Assembly: GCF_020144665.1 (NCBI RefSeq)
Contig: NZ_JAAHBQ010000016.1
Span: 17,923-81,922, forward strand
Source: Oscillatoria salina IIICB1
GTDB taxonomy: Bacteria; Cyanobacteriota; Cyanobacteriia; Cyanobacteriales; SIO1D9
DNA length: 64,000 bases
Reading direction: 5' to 3'
Of this stretch, positions 29,982 through 38,847 are shown one piece after another. Made by a program: the position numbers and the translations under genes. The stretch's first letter is position 1, and each line of letters opens with the position of its first letter. The notes below the pieces were generated by a model. The model did not search any database. It was given only the letters and a program-made list of their open reading frames with translations, and was not told the origin of the DNA.

Positions 29982-31004
29982 TTACTTACTATTGAAGATC
30001 AATTTCCAATCATTTTTCATACTGACAACTTGCCAGTTATTTTTTCGTGCTGCATTCAAAGAAACATCACCTGGTTCTGAGTAAGCGAATTCTCGCTGTT
30101 TGTCATCATGATCGATCAGTAATTGAAAAGAGGGGTTTTCTTGTATCTGAGAATAAGTTAACATTCCAATATCTCCCTCTGAGCGAACATTTCCAGCTAC
30201 AAAAATAGGTTGCTTACCAATGAAGAGATCGATGGAAACTGGTTTCGCTAGCTGGTCGTTATATAAATTAAGTTCATCTTTTCGCCAAAGTACCAATTTA
30301 CCATCTTTTGCAGTTAATTCTTTGATGGTAGAACTGCCAATTACTTGTTGAGGTGGAATCCCATACATTTTTAAAGAAATTGCCCGAATAAAATCCAATG
30401 CACCTGCCGAACAAATCCAAGTTTGAAAGTCATTATTCCGTAAATATTCCATTAATTCTACCATCGGTTGATAAGCAACCTCAGTATAAAGAATATTTAG
30501 GGTAGGATGATTAGCTTTAGCAAAAAAAGCTTTTACTTCTGCTTGATATTCCTTTTCGGGCATATTAGCAAAAGCGGCAGCAAATACTATCATTCCTGTT
30601 TCTCTTTTATGAGTATCAAAGTAGTCGTTATCATCTTCTAATGCGGCTTTAAACGGTTGTTTGTCTTGTAAACTCGGAAAGGTTTTTACCATTAATTTTA
30701 ACCGTTCCTTAACAAACATCATTTGAATAAAAGGTTCTTCGGGCCAAAGGGTACCATCATTATCAAAAACGGCAATGCGATCTTCTAGAGGAACAAAATC
30801 AGGACTGTCTTCTGTGGTAACCCGGTTTACAAATTCAATTATTGACGTTTTGGCAATTCCTTGATTCCAACTGGGGAGAGGATCGATTGTTTGGGCTTGG
30901 GCAACTAAATTTTGCGAAAGTAAATAACTAATAAAGGCGATCGTCAGAACGAATAAGGTAGTTATTTGGTAAAAATGCTTTTTCTTCTCGTCAGATATTT
31001 TCAT
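29982..31004 (-). CDS. Exported HAD-superfamily phosphatase
   Basis: A 340-residue protein with an N-terminal hydrophobic segment after a Lys-rich start (TTLFVLTIAFISYLLSQNLVAQAQ), i.e. a signal peptide with a possible AQA cut site or an anchor. Motif I is VFDNDGTLWPEEPF, a PSPase-like type; CSAGA could be motif II, and GNVRSEGDIGMLTY motif IV. It likely dephosphorylates a substrate outside the plasma membrane. It lies between the DMT exporter and the aminotransferase, so it could process an exported, phosphorylated intermediate. Confidence 0.75.
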   Translation of the reverse strand: MKISDEKKKHFYQITTLFVLTIAFISYLLSQNLVAQAQTIDPLPSWNQGIAKTSIIEFVNRVTTEDSPDFVPLEDRIAVFDNDGTLWPEEPFIQMMFVKERLKLMVKTFPSLQDKQPFKAALEDDNDYFDTHKRETGMIVFAAAFANMPEKEYQAEVKAFFAKANHPTLNILYTEVAYQPMVELMEYLRNNDFQTWICSAGALDFIRAISLKMYGIPPQQVIGSSTIKELTAKDGKLVLWRKDELNLYNDQLAKPVSIDLFIGKQPIFVAGNVRSEGDIGMLTYSQIQENPSFQLLIDHDDKQREFAYSEPGDVSLNAARKNNWQVVSMKNDWKLIFNSK

Positions 31005-31091
31005 CTTAAATAAATACTTGCTGGAGACTCACACTGTAAGGGGCTGTGGGGAGAAAAGCAACTACTAACTAAACTGCTTTCTCCCGTAGAT

Positions 31092-32147
31092 TTAGAACAA
31101 ACTTAATTGTTCACCTTCGTTTATCGGTTCTAGCTCTTCTGTTGTCTGGCTGGCTAGATCTTCTGTTGTATCGTTTGATTTATCAGCACCTTGACCAGTT
31201 TTGGCTAGATAGATTCCTTGCATTATTATTGCAAAACCCACTACGTTAAAAACACTTAAGTGTTCGGCAAAAATTATCCAAGCTAAAATACCAGCAACTA
31301 TGGGGTCGAGAAGTAAAACTAAAGAAACAAAGCTTGAAGAAAAGTGCTTGAGACTATAGACTACTAAACCATGTCCCACTACTTCACAGATCAATGCCAA
31401 ACAAACAATAGCTAACCATCCCGTCCAACCAATTGGAAAATATTGCTCTTCCCAGATTAGGACGACTGGAAGCATAAAAATTGCGCCTAAACAACAACGC
31501 CAAAATAGGATGATTTCTACGTTAAACTTAACTCGCAGTTTTTCGAGAATGAGAAAGTTAACTGCATAAAATAAGGAAGACGATAAAGCAATCGAATCTC
31601 CGATAAAACTACTGCTTGATTTGAAGAAATCTTCATACGCTAAAACTGTCGTTCCTACTATAGCAAGTAATAGACCAAGCAAGAAACGAGAATCAAAACG
31701 CTGCTTTAAGAATAACCATGCTCCTAGGGTAACAAATAATGGTGTTAAGGAGCCTAAGACATTAGCATTAGCTATGCTGGTTTGACCTATGGATATAGTC
31801 CAAAGTAATCTGCCTGATAAATGAAAGATTGCAACCCCTACAAAAAGTAAAATATCTCCTATTTTATAGGACGATTCTGATTCAGAGGATTGATTTGGTA
31901 ATTCGGAGGACTGATTTGATTTTGGCGTGCGGAATTGACTAATTCCATTCAATACACCAAAACATAAACTAGCCATCCAAAGACGGTTGAAAACAATTGT
32001 ATTAGCACTATTTTCTTGAAGACAAATTCTGATCAATATTGCTGTTATAGAAAGTGCTATTAGTGCAATAATCAATCCCATTAGGGCGATCGCGTTACTA
32101 TCCGAGTTTTCCTTGTCTTCTCTTAATACCAGTTTCTTAACGATCAT
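31092..32147 (-). CDS. EamA/DMT-family transporter
   Basis: A 351-residue protein with about ten hydrophobic helices in two EamA halves ([21 protein letters not shown], then LLLDPIVAGILAWIIFAEHL in the second half), a hydrophilic loop after helix 2 (SNQSSELPNQSSESE), and a polar C-terminal tail. The family exports amino acids, nucleosides, purines and drug-like molecules. As the first gene of the minus-strand cluster it is a candidate exporter of the product. Confidence 0.85.
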   Translation of the reverse strand: MIVKKLVLREDKENSDSNAIALMGLIIALIALSITAILIRICLQENSANTIVFNRLWMASLCFGVLNGISQFRTPKSNQSSELPNQSSESESSYKIGDILLFVGVAIFHLSGRLLWTISIGQTSIANANVLGSLTPLFVTLGAWLFLKQRFDSRFLLGLLLAIVGTTVLAYEDFFKSSSSFIGDSIALSSSLFYAVNFLILEKLRVKFNVEIILFWRCCLGAIFMLPVVLIWEEQYFPIGWTGWLAIVCLALICEVVGHGLVVYSLKHFSSSFVSLVLLLDPIVAGILAWIIFAEHLSVFNVVGFAIIMQGIYLAKTGQGADKSNDTTEDLASQTTEELEPINEGEQLSLF

Positions 32148-32419
32148 TGGTTTTTATTGAGTATATGGCTAAGAATTTAAGTCGTTATTAAATTAATACT
32201 TGAAGATAGACTGAACCAGCCCTGCTTATAGGGATAGTAACCTCTATAGTTAATTGGGATGTGCTTTTTATCGAAAGAATAACGACTCTTACTTCTCCTC
32301 GATAATTTAGCCATTTTGAAGACTAAGGTAGCTGCTTTTAATTACTTAAACGGAATAAGTGTCCATCACATTAATACATATTATTCAAACATATGTCAAT
32401 ATTCAACATTATCCGGTAA

Positions 32420-32694
32420 TTAACCGATCGCCTGAATCAAATTCGCCAGCAACAACGAGAAAGTTTGCTAGCGATCGCAGATGTGGAAGCGGTAGTGCCG
32501 CAAGTGTTAAATGGAAGCAAATTCACAGGGAAGAGAATTTGTCAAGAAATTAATTCCCAATTCGGGTTGAAATTTAGCCGAGCAAGCCGATCGGCTAGTA
32601 TTGGCGAAGTTACGACAAAAAGAGGCGATCGAGGCGTTTTCAGGTTCCTTCGAGCGAAAATATTGCCAACAAATGCTAGTTTAGTCACTATATG
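32420..32694 (+). pseudogene. Frameshifted gene relic
   Basis: One frame, opening right after a stop at 32417, reads LTDRLNQIRQQQRESLLAIA and then VVPQVLNGSKFTGKRICQEI with no ATG start. From 32571 a second frame takes over: NLAEQADRLVLAKLRQKEAI and ends FSGSFERKYCQQMLV-stop. The two look like one helical protein broken by a frameshift. I do not recognise the family. It lies just upstream of the second VWA gene. Confidence 0.4.
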
Positions 32695-32793
32695 AGTGAT
32701 TAGGCAAAAAAAATATAGAGATTCTTCTGGATATGCAGAAACGTCAGATAACCTAGATGGGGAAATAACTAAGATTAGGAGGTTATATCCAAG

Positions 32794-33414
32794 ATGGAAG
32801 GAGGTTCTTTGGTGGAAGATCGCGATTATACCCTAATTATTGACAAAAGTGGCAGTATGTCCACTCAAGACCAGCCAGGAGGTAAAAGTCGCTGGCAGGC
32901 TGTACAAGAGTCTACGCTGGCGTTAGCGAGAAAGTGCGAACAGTTTGACCCGGATGGGATTACAGTTTATTTGTTTTCTGGGCGGTTCAGACGTTACGAT
33001 AATGTGACTTCGGATAAGGTTTCTCAAGTTTTTGCGGAAAACGATCCGATGGGGCGTACCGATCTGGCTTCGGTGTTACAAGATGCTTTGAATAATTATT
33101 TTCAGCGTAAGGCAGCAGGACAAACGAAGCCGAATGGAGAAACAATTTTAGTGATTACTGATGGGGAACCTGACGATCGCAAAGCGGTGATGCGGACGAT
33201 TATTGAGGCTTCGCGTCAAATCGATCGCGATGAGGAGTTGGGTATTTCTCTGATTCAGGTTGGTACAGATAAAATGGCAACTGAGTTTCTCAAGGCTTTG
33301 GATGACCAGTTACAAAGTGCGGGGGCGGCTTTCGATATTGTCGATACGATTACGATGGATGATATGGAAGAGGTGACTCTGGCTGAGGTTTTGCTGAATG
33401 CTGTTATTGATTAA
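32794..33414 (+). CDS. von Willebrand factor A domain protein (copy 2)
   Basis: A paralog of the 20.2-kb VWA gene, identical at most positions by eye, with the same MIDAS residues (DKSGS, GRTDLASVL, ITDGEPDD). The ATG at 32794 has AGGAGG about 11 nt upstream. A GTG at 32812 has a better spaced GGAGGT 6 nt away and gives VEDRDYTLI, matching copy 1, so the shorter start is also likely. Copies 1 and 2 bracket the accessory cluster. Confidence 0.83.
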   Translation: MEGGSLVEDRDYTLIIDKSGSMSTQDQPGGKSRWQAVQESTLALARKCEQFDPDGITVYLFSGRFRRYDNVTSDKVSQVFAENDPMGRTDLASVLQDALNNYFQRKAAGQTKPNGETILVITDGEPDDRKAVMRTIIEASRQIDRDEELGISLIQVGTDKMATEFLKALDDQLQSAGAAFDIVDTITMDDMEEVTLAEVLLNAVID

Positions 33415-33449
33415 TTGGATTAAGAGATAGTAGCCCGCTAGATGCACAA

Positions 33450-33467
33450 AGCCCGCCTACGCGGGCT
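33450..33467. terminator. Hairpin AGCCCGC-N4-GCGGGCT after VWA copy 2
   Basis: A perfect 7-bp stem with a 4-nt loop (CTAC). The same arms occur at 42067-42084 and 56411-56428, so it is a dispersed repeat that may work as a terminator; the following T-tract is weak. Confidence 0.5.
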
Positions 33468-33491
33468 AATTCGATCTCTAGACAATGATTT

Positions 33492-33528
33492 ACTTTGTAG
33501 TATAATATTACAAGTAATACTACAAAGT
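33492..33528. promoter_or_regulatory. 12-bp perfect inverted repeat upstream of ldpA
   Basis: ACTTTGTAGTAT and ATACTACAAAGT are perfect inverted repeats around a 13-nt AT-rich centre. It lies in the 339-bp gap between VWA copy 2 and ldpA. It could be an operator or a transcript hairpin. The rest of the gap holds nothing else I can identify. Confidence 0.4.
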
Positions 33529-33753
33529 TGGTTTCAGATGATTTACTTAAATTTTTGGTTCAAAGATTAGAGTTGCGAGCAAGGAGGAGATGAAGAGTCA
33601 GTCGCTAGATGTAGAGGAATGAGTGTTGATTACCACACATTTAGTGTTGATGGCAACCCAAGATAGTAAAATTTAACCAAAATTTACTTTCCGGCTGGAA
33701 AATCATGCCTAAGAGAGCATCATTTTTGTGGTCAGGAATATTAGGATATAAGG

Positions 33754-34950
33754 GTGAGCGAACTGTACTATCCCTTACATTCTCTAAAGTTAGGTCACTG
33801 GTTCAAACTAATTTGCGGAGCCAGTTTCCAACACCTCCCTGCGGTGCGTAGTCTCACCTTAGCTTATACCTTAGCGGGTGCTGACTGTATTGATGTAGCG
33901 GCAGATCCTGCGGCGATCGCGGCGGCGAAGGAGGCGCTAGCGGTTGCTGAGAAGTTTGCCGAAGCTGCTACTGCAAGGGGGTTTGGCTATCGTAGCTTGC
34001 CTTGGCTGATGGTCAGTTTAAACGATGGGGAAGATCCTCATTTTCGCAAAGCAGAATTTGACTCAACTCAATGTCCGCCAGAATGTTCGCGTCCCTGTCA
34101 GCAAATTTGTCCGGCAGAGGCGATTAGCGATTTGGATCGGGCTAAATTTGGAGTCATTGACGAACGCTGTTACGGTTGCGGTAGGTGTATTCCTGTCTGT
34201 CCAGAGGGGTTGATTTTTGCACGCTCTTATGTATATACGCCAGAGGCGATCGCGCCATTAATTCTGGAGTCGGGAATTGATGCGATTGAAATTCATACCC
34301 AAGTAGGACACGAACAAGATTTCCAGAGAATTTGGCAAGCGATCGCACCTTGGGTAGATCGACTTAAGTTGCTAGCAATTAGCTGTCCCGATGGTGCAAA
34401 TTTAGAGGATTATTTACACTTTCTCTATGCAGTAATTTCGCCTTTACCTTGTCCGTTAATTTGGCAAACCGATGGTCGTCCGATGAGTGGCGACATTGGC
34501 AAAGGTACGACTAGCGCCTCAATTAAATTAGCGCAAAAAGTCCTCCAAACCAAATTACCAGGATACATTCAGCTTGCGGGCGGAACGAACAATCATACCG
34601 TTACCAAGTTAGCCAAAGCTGGGCTTTTAAACAGCAGAGAAAGACTTAACTTTGAGGGGGAAACTACTCAGAGTTTCCAGTCGAATTGGGGAGTAAATTT
34701 ACAAGCAAAACTTGATTTTTCTTCTCATCAGATAGCAGGAGTTGCTTATGGAAGTTACGCACGATCGCGGCTTGCACCAATTCTCGATCGTTTAGAAAAA
34801 GGCGATCGGCAAACCAACGAGGCTAATTCAGCTTATCCTCTACCTAAATTAGAAAATGACCCTAATTTGCTTTGGCAAGCTGTGATGTTAGCACATTCTC
34901 TCGTGTCTCAAGTTAAATCTTTTTCCGCAAACCCTTTACCCATTCACTAA
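33754..34950 (+). CDS. ldpA: LdpA, light-dependent circadian period protein (4Fe-4S)
   Basis: The 398-residue product matches Ldp[37 protein letters not shown] near the start and two ferredoxin-like clusters, [14 protein letters not shown] and [14 protein letters not shown]. In Synechococcus LdpA senses redox state and adjusts clock period. It starts at GTG 33754, with AAGG directly before it; a more distant start would lengthen the N-terminus without family support. Confidence 0.92.
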   Translation: MSELYYPLHSLKLGHWFKLICGASFQHLPAVRSLTLAYTLAGADCIDVAADPAAIAAAKEALAVAEKFAEAATARGFGYRSLPWLMVSLNDGEDPHFRKAEFDSTQCPPECSRPCQQICPAEAISDLDRAKFGVIDERCYGCGRCIPVCPEGLIFARSYVYTPEAIAPLILESGIDAIEIHTQVGHEQDFQRIWQAIAPWVDRLKLLAISCPDGANLEDYLHFLYAVISPLPCPLIWQTDGRPMSGDIGKGTTSASIKLAQKVLQTKLPGYIQLAGGTNNHTVTKLAKAGLLNSRERLNFEGETTQSFQSNWGVNLQAKLDFSSHQIAGVAYGSYARSRLAPILDRLEKGDRQTNEANSAYPLPKLENDPNLLWQAVMLAHSLVSQVKSFSANPLPIH

Positions 34951-35050
34951 AAACATGATCGACATTACTTACTGCACTATTTTCCCTTAACTAAGGCTCA
35001 ATTCTCACAACTGATAACTAACCCCTAAAAATTGACTAATCCAATTTGTA

Positions 35051-36889
35051 ATGGTGAACCCCAAGAAGATCGATTTTCGAGAACAACAGGTGTTAGCTTC
35101 TGAAACATCCTCAACTGTGCAGAAAAACAATCAGACAACCAGAAGAACGGAAGTAACTGATAATCTCGACCAATTACTAGCAATTCTGCCAGCAAAAATT
35201 CGTACGGTATTAGAAAAACATCCTAAACGAGATAACTTAATCGAAGTAGTCATGGATTTAGGAAGACTACCCGAAGCTCGTTTTCCCGATCGCGCGGAGT
35301 ACCTGACTCAAACACCTATTTCTCACGAAGATTTGCAATATTCCATCGAGAGAGTCGGCATCTTTAGTGGTGATAATCGGGCTGGTATCGAACGTACTTT
35401 GCACCGCATTAGCGCGATGCGAAACCGCACTGGAGAGATTATTGGTTTAACCTGTCGCATAGGTCGAGCGGTTTTTGGCACAATTGGCATGATTCGGGAT
35501 TTGGTAGAAACCGGACAGTCAATTTTACTTTTAGGTCGTCCCGGTGTCGGCAAAACTACAGCTTTGCGGGAAATTGCCAGAGTTTTAGCCGACGATCTCG
35601 AAAAAAGAGTCGTAATTATCGACACTTCCAACGAAATTGCTGGTGATGGTGATATTCCTCATCCAGCGATCGGTCGTGCAAGAAGAATGCAAGTTGCTCG
35701 TCCGGAATTACAACATCAAGTGATGATCGAGGCAGTGGAAAATCATATGCCGGAAGTAATCGTCATTGATGAGATCGGTACAGAATTAGAAGCTCTTGCT
35801 GCCAGAACCATAGCCGAACGAGGCGTACAATTAGTGGGTACGGCTCACGGCAATCAAATCGAAAATTTAATCAAGAATCCTACTTTATCAGATCTAGTAG
35901 GCGGGATTCAAGCTGTTACCCTCGGAGACGACGAAGCCAGACGGCGGGGTTCTCAAAAGACTGTTTTAGAACGTAAAGCACCGCCAACATTTGAAATTGC
36001 CATTGAAATGCAAGAGCGACAAACTTGGATTGTGCATCCTGATGTGTCGCAAACCGTCGATCTCTTGTTGCGGGGAAAAGAGCCACAACCCCAATTGAGA
36101 ACGGTTAACGATCGAGGTGAGATAGAAGTTAAAGAGTTAGAGAGATTTTCCGGTTCTCGACAAGAGCGATCGCTTCCTGCAACTGCACCACTGGGTACGC
36201 GTATTTCCGCACCCGAACAACCAGTCGGCTGGCGAGCATCAGGACGAATGCAGCCTGTACCCAGTTCGACGAAAACGCGCTATGCTGCACCTAGTAACGA
36301 TTTTGAGCGGATGCTCGATAAATCTTGGCATCAGCAAGAAGCACTGGGCGAGAAAATCCGGACTCCCGGACCCAACGGCGAAGATTTGCCCGTGTATATC
36401 TATCCTTACGGCATCAGCCGCAATCTCCTCGACCAAGTAATCGAGATTTTAAATTTGCCTGTAGTCTTGACAAAAGACCTAGAAAATGCTGATGCAATTT
36501 TAGCTTTGCGATCGCACATCAAACATCACTCGAAACTCAAGCAAATGGCGAAACACCGCCAACTGCCAATTCATGCAGTCAAATCAGGCAATACCGCTCA
36601 GATTACTCGTGCTTTGCGGCGTTTACTGAATATGGACGACCCCCGCACGCCTGAAGCCGTCGATTTACGCTTATTTACCCAAAGTGGTAACGACGACGAA
36701 ATCGAAGCCTTAGAAGAAGCCAGACTAGCCGTAGAGCAAATTGTCATTCCCAACGGACAGCCAGTAGAATTATTACCGCGATCGGCAAAAGTCCGCAAGA
36801 TGCAGCACGAGCTAGTCGAACATTATCGCCTGAAATCTGATAGTTTCGGCGAAGAACCTAATCGACGACTGCGAATTTATCCAGCTTGA
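35051..36889 (+). CDS. Ycf45-like R3H-domain AAA ATPase
   Basis: The 612-residue protein has a SpoIIIAA-like ATPase core with Walker A LLLGRPGVGKTTALREIARV (about residue 160), Walker B VIVIDEIGTELEALAART, and the GTAHGN segment. A C-terminal single-strand nucleic-acid-binding R3H domain (EEARLAVEQIVIP, then RKMQHELVEHYRL) follows a linker. It is an established cyanobacterial/plastid Ycf45 relative, but its role remains poorly known. The start at 35051 is an ATG with no clear ribosome-binding site. It lies 100 bp after ldpA. Confidence 0.88.
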   Translation: MVNPKKIDFREQQVLASETSSTVQKNNQTTRRTEVTDNLDQLLAILPAKIRTVLEKHPKRDNLIEVVMDLGRLPEARFPDRAEYLTQTPISHEDLQYSIERVGIFSGDNRAGIERTLHRISAMRNRTGEIIGLTCRIGRAVFGTIGMIRDLVETGQSILLLGRPGVGKTTALREIARVLADDLEKRVVIIDTSNEIAGDGDIPHPAIGRARRMQVARPELQHQVMIEAVENHMPEVIVIDEIGTELEALAARTIAERGVQLVGTAHGNQIENLIKNPTLSDLVGGIQAVTLGDDEARRRGSQKTVLERKAPPTFEIAIEMQERQTWIVHPDVSQTVDLLLRGKEPQPQLRTVNDRGEIEVKELERFSGSRQERSLPATAPLGTRISAPEQPVGWRASGRMQPVPSSTKTRYAAPSNDFERMLDKSWHQQEALGEKIRTPGPNGEDLPVYIYPYGISRNLLDQVIEILNLPVVLTKDLENADAILALRSHIKHHSKLKQMAKHRQLPIHAVKSGNTAQITRALRRLLNMDDPRTPEAVDLRLFTQSGNDDEIEALEEARLAVEQIVIPNGQPVELLPRSAKVRKMQHELVEHYRLKSDSFGEEPNRRLRIYPA

Positions 36890-37076
36890 TTGATTAATCA
36901 TAATTGAGGAAGGAGCATAAACAAAGAAAAAATGTTCTCCTTCCTCAATTACTGTTAATTGGTGTAAAACTTTACTGATTTTATTGCCAATTATCAACTC
37001 GATTTAAGTTGGGATTAGCCAAGAGCAACAAAAATTTGGTAGCCTATCTGAATAAGTTTGGGAACGGTGAACAAGC

Positions 37077-38240
37077 GTGGATATTATAATCGGTAGGGGT
37101 AAAAAGGCTCGGAGAGCCTACGGAATAGATGAAATTGCTTTAGTTCCGGGACAGCGAACCTTAGACCCTAGTTTGGCAGATACACGCTGGCAAATAGGGG
37201 GCATTGAGCGCGACATTCCCATTATTGCTAGTGCAATGGATAGTGTGGTTGACGCACGCATGGCAGTTTTGCTGTCAGAGTTGGGAGCATTGGGCGTTTT
37301 GAATTTAGAAGGAATTCAAACTCGCTATCCCAATCCAAAACCAATTTTAGACCGCATTGCCTCGGTTGGGAAGGATGAGTTTGTGGGTTTGATGCAGGAA
37401 CTTTATAGCGAACCCATTAAACCAGAATTAATTCAACAGCGCGTTAAGGAAATTAAGGATAAAGGTGGTATCGCTGCGGTTAGTGCGACACCTGCGGGCG
37501 CGTCAAAGTTTGGCGAAACTGTAGCTGAAGCAGGGGCGGATTTATTTTTTGTCCAAGCTACAGTAGTTTCGACAGCGCATTTATCGCCGGAGTCGATAAC
37601 ACCGCTAGACTTAGCTCAATTTTGCCAGGAAATGCCGATACCTGTGGTTTTGGGTAACTGCGTTACTTATGAAGTCGCTTTGAATTTGATGAAAGCAGGC
37701 GCGGCTGCTATCTTAGTCGGTATTGGTCCGGGGGCTGCTTGTACTTCTCGCGGCGTTTTGGGTGTAGGAGTACCACAACCGACAGCGATCGCTGATTGTG
37801 CTGCAGCACGAGACGACTATAATGCAGAAACAGGTAATTATGTCCCGGTTATTGCTGATGGCGGGATTGTCACTGGTGGCGATATTTGTAAGTGTATCGC
37901 TTGTGGTGCAGATGCGGTCATGATTGGTTCTCCCATCGCTCGTGCGAAAGAAGCCCCAGGCAGAGATTATCATTGGGGTATGGCGACACCTAGCCCAGTT
38001 TTACCTCGCGGTACTCGCATCAAGGTTGGTTCCACTGGTACTCTTAAAGAAATTCTGCGCGGTCCAGCTAAATTGGACGATGGTACGCACAATCTTTTAG
38101 GTGCTTTACAAACCAGTATGGGAACTTTAGGCGCGAAAAATCTCCAAGAAATGCAACAAGTTGAAGTTGTAATTGCTCCTTCTTTACTAACAGAAGGTAA
38201 GGTTTATCAAAAGGCGCAACAATTAGGTATGGGTAAGTAA
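37077..38240 (+). CDS. guaB3: GuaB3-type IMP dehydrogenase
   Basis: The 387-residue protein is an IMPDH-like TIM barrel without CBS domains. The catalytic Cys lies in [15 protein letters not shown], and [28 protein letters not shown] forms the phosphate site. The cyanobacterial GuaB3 class has been shown to have IMP dehydrogenase activity (IMP to XMP, GTP synthesis). It begins with GTG at 37077 ([16 protein letters not shown]). A strong hairpin follows at 38247. Confidence 0.9.
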   Translation: MDIIIGRGKKARRAYGIDEIALVPGQRTLDPSLADTRWQIGGIERDIPIIASAMDSVVDARMAVLLSELGALGVLNLEGIQTRYPNPKPILDRIASVGKDEFVGLMQELYSEPIKPELIQQRVKEIKDKGGIAAVSATPAGASKFGETVAEAGADLFFVQATVVSTAHLSPESITPLDLAQFCQEMPIPVVLGNCVTYEVALNLMKAGAAAILVGIGPGAACTSRGVLGVGVPQPTAIADCAAARDDYNAETGNYVPVIADGGIVTGGDICKCIACGADAVMIGSPIARAKEAPGRDYHWGMATPSPVLPRGTRIKVGSTGTLKEILRGPAKLDDGTHNLLGALQTSMGTLGAKNLQEMQQVEVVIAPSLLTEGKVYQKAQQLGMGK

Positions 38241-38246
38241 TTTTTT

Positions 38247-38274
38247 AGGTGGGTATTGCCCACCTATTTGCTTT
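38247..38274 (+). terminator. guaB3 terminator hairpin (left of the ATPase-nuclease module)
   Basis: AGGTGGG-TATTG-CCCACCT gives a 7-bp stem with a 5-nt loop, followed by ATTTGCTTTTTTT: a good rho-independent terminator for guaB3. It overlaps the end of the convergent nuclease gene. A near-identical hairpin lies at 40319. Confidence 0.75.
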
Positions 38275-38815
38275 TTTTGCGTTTACCTTTTTTATATTCA
38301 CGTGGTATACCTCCTGTACCTCTTAAAAAGTTACCAAAATCTGTACTTCTCCCGTTATGATCGTAATTATTTTTCCCAAAAGCATTATCTAACTTATCTT
38401 TATATTCTTGATATTCTTTTGGCACAGAACCTTCTAAAATAATAAAAGCTTTGCTCAAATAATTAGATTGATTAAGATATTTGTTTTTATTCAAAAATTG
38501 CTGAAAATATTTACTTGTATTAATTACTTGCTCAACAGCATCTCCTAGCTTACCACTACGTTTTAATTCTACAAAGCAAATTATTCTCCGATCTTCTTTA
38601 GCATAAAAAACAAGCAAATCGCAAATTCTTGTCTTCTCTTTGTTCATTCCTAATAATTGTCGCAATTTACACTGAGTATTTACTTGGTCATCTATCGAGA
38701 AAAAAAGAATTGTTTCTCCACTTTCTGGCTGAATGTTAATTGAAACACCTTCTTCTTTGAAACTTGTTTTACCAGGAAGCAAACATCCACTTAACATTAA
38801 AATATCAAAACACAC
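38264..38815 (-). CDS. Small PD-(D/E)XK-like nuclease paired with an ATPase
   Basis: A 183-residue protein. The stretch ICDLLVFYAKEDRRIICFVELKRSG has the D(66)...E(83)-x-K(85) arrangement and strand pattern of PD-(D/E)XK nucleases, with an upstream acidic helix. A very basic tail (REYKKGKRKKSK) may bind nucleic acid. The second helix (VEQVINTSKYFQQFL) fits the fold. It lies 32 bp after an SMC/OLD-like ATPase on the same strand, so they form a two-gene module resembling defence systems. The assignment rests on motif reading alone. Confidence 0.6.
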   Translation of the reverse strand: MCFDILMLSGCLLPGKTSFKEEGVSINIQPESGETILFFSIDDQVNTQCKLRQLLGMNKEKTRICDLLVFYAKEDRRIICFVELKRSGKLGDAVEQVINTSKYFQQFLNKNKYLNQSNYLSKAFIILEGSVPKEYQEYKDKLDNAFGKNNYDHNGRSTDFGNFLRGTGGIPREYKKGKRKKSK

Positions 38816-38847
38816 AGTTTCTTCAACAACTTTAAAGTATTAACAAT

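Noticed and set aside
32359..32553. Short ORF of 64 codons near the VWA copy 2
   Set aside because: It does not follow the frames that carry the relic's recognisable helical sequence; it is probably a chance reading.
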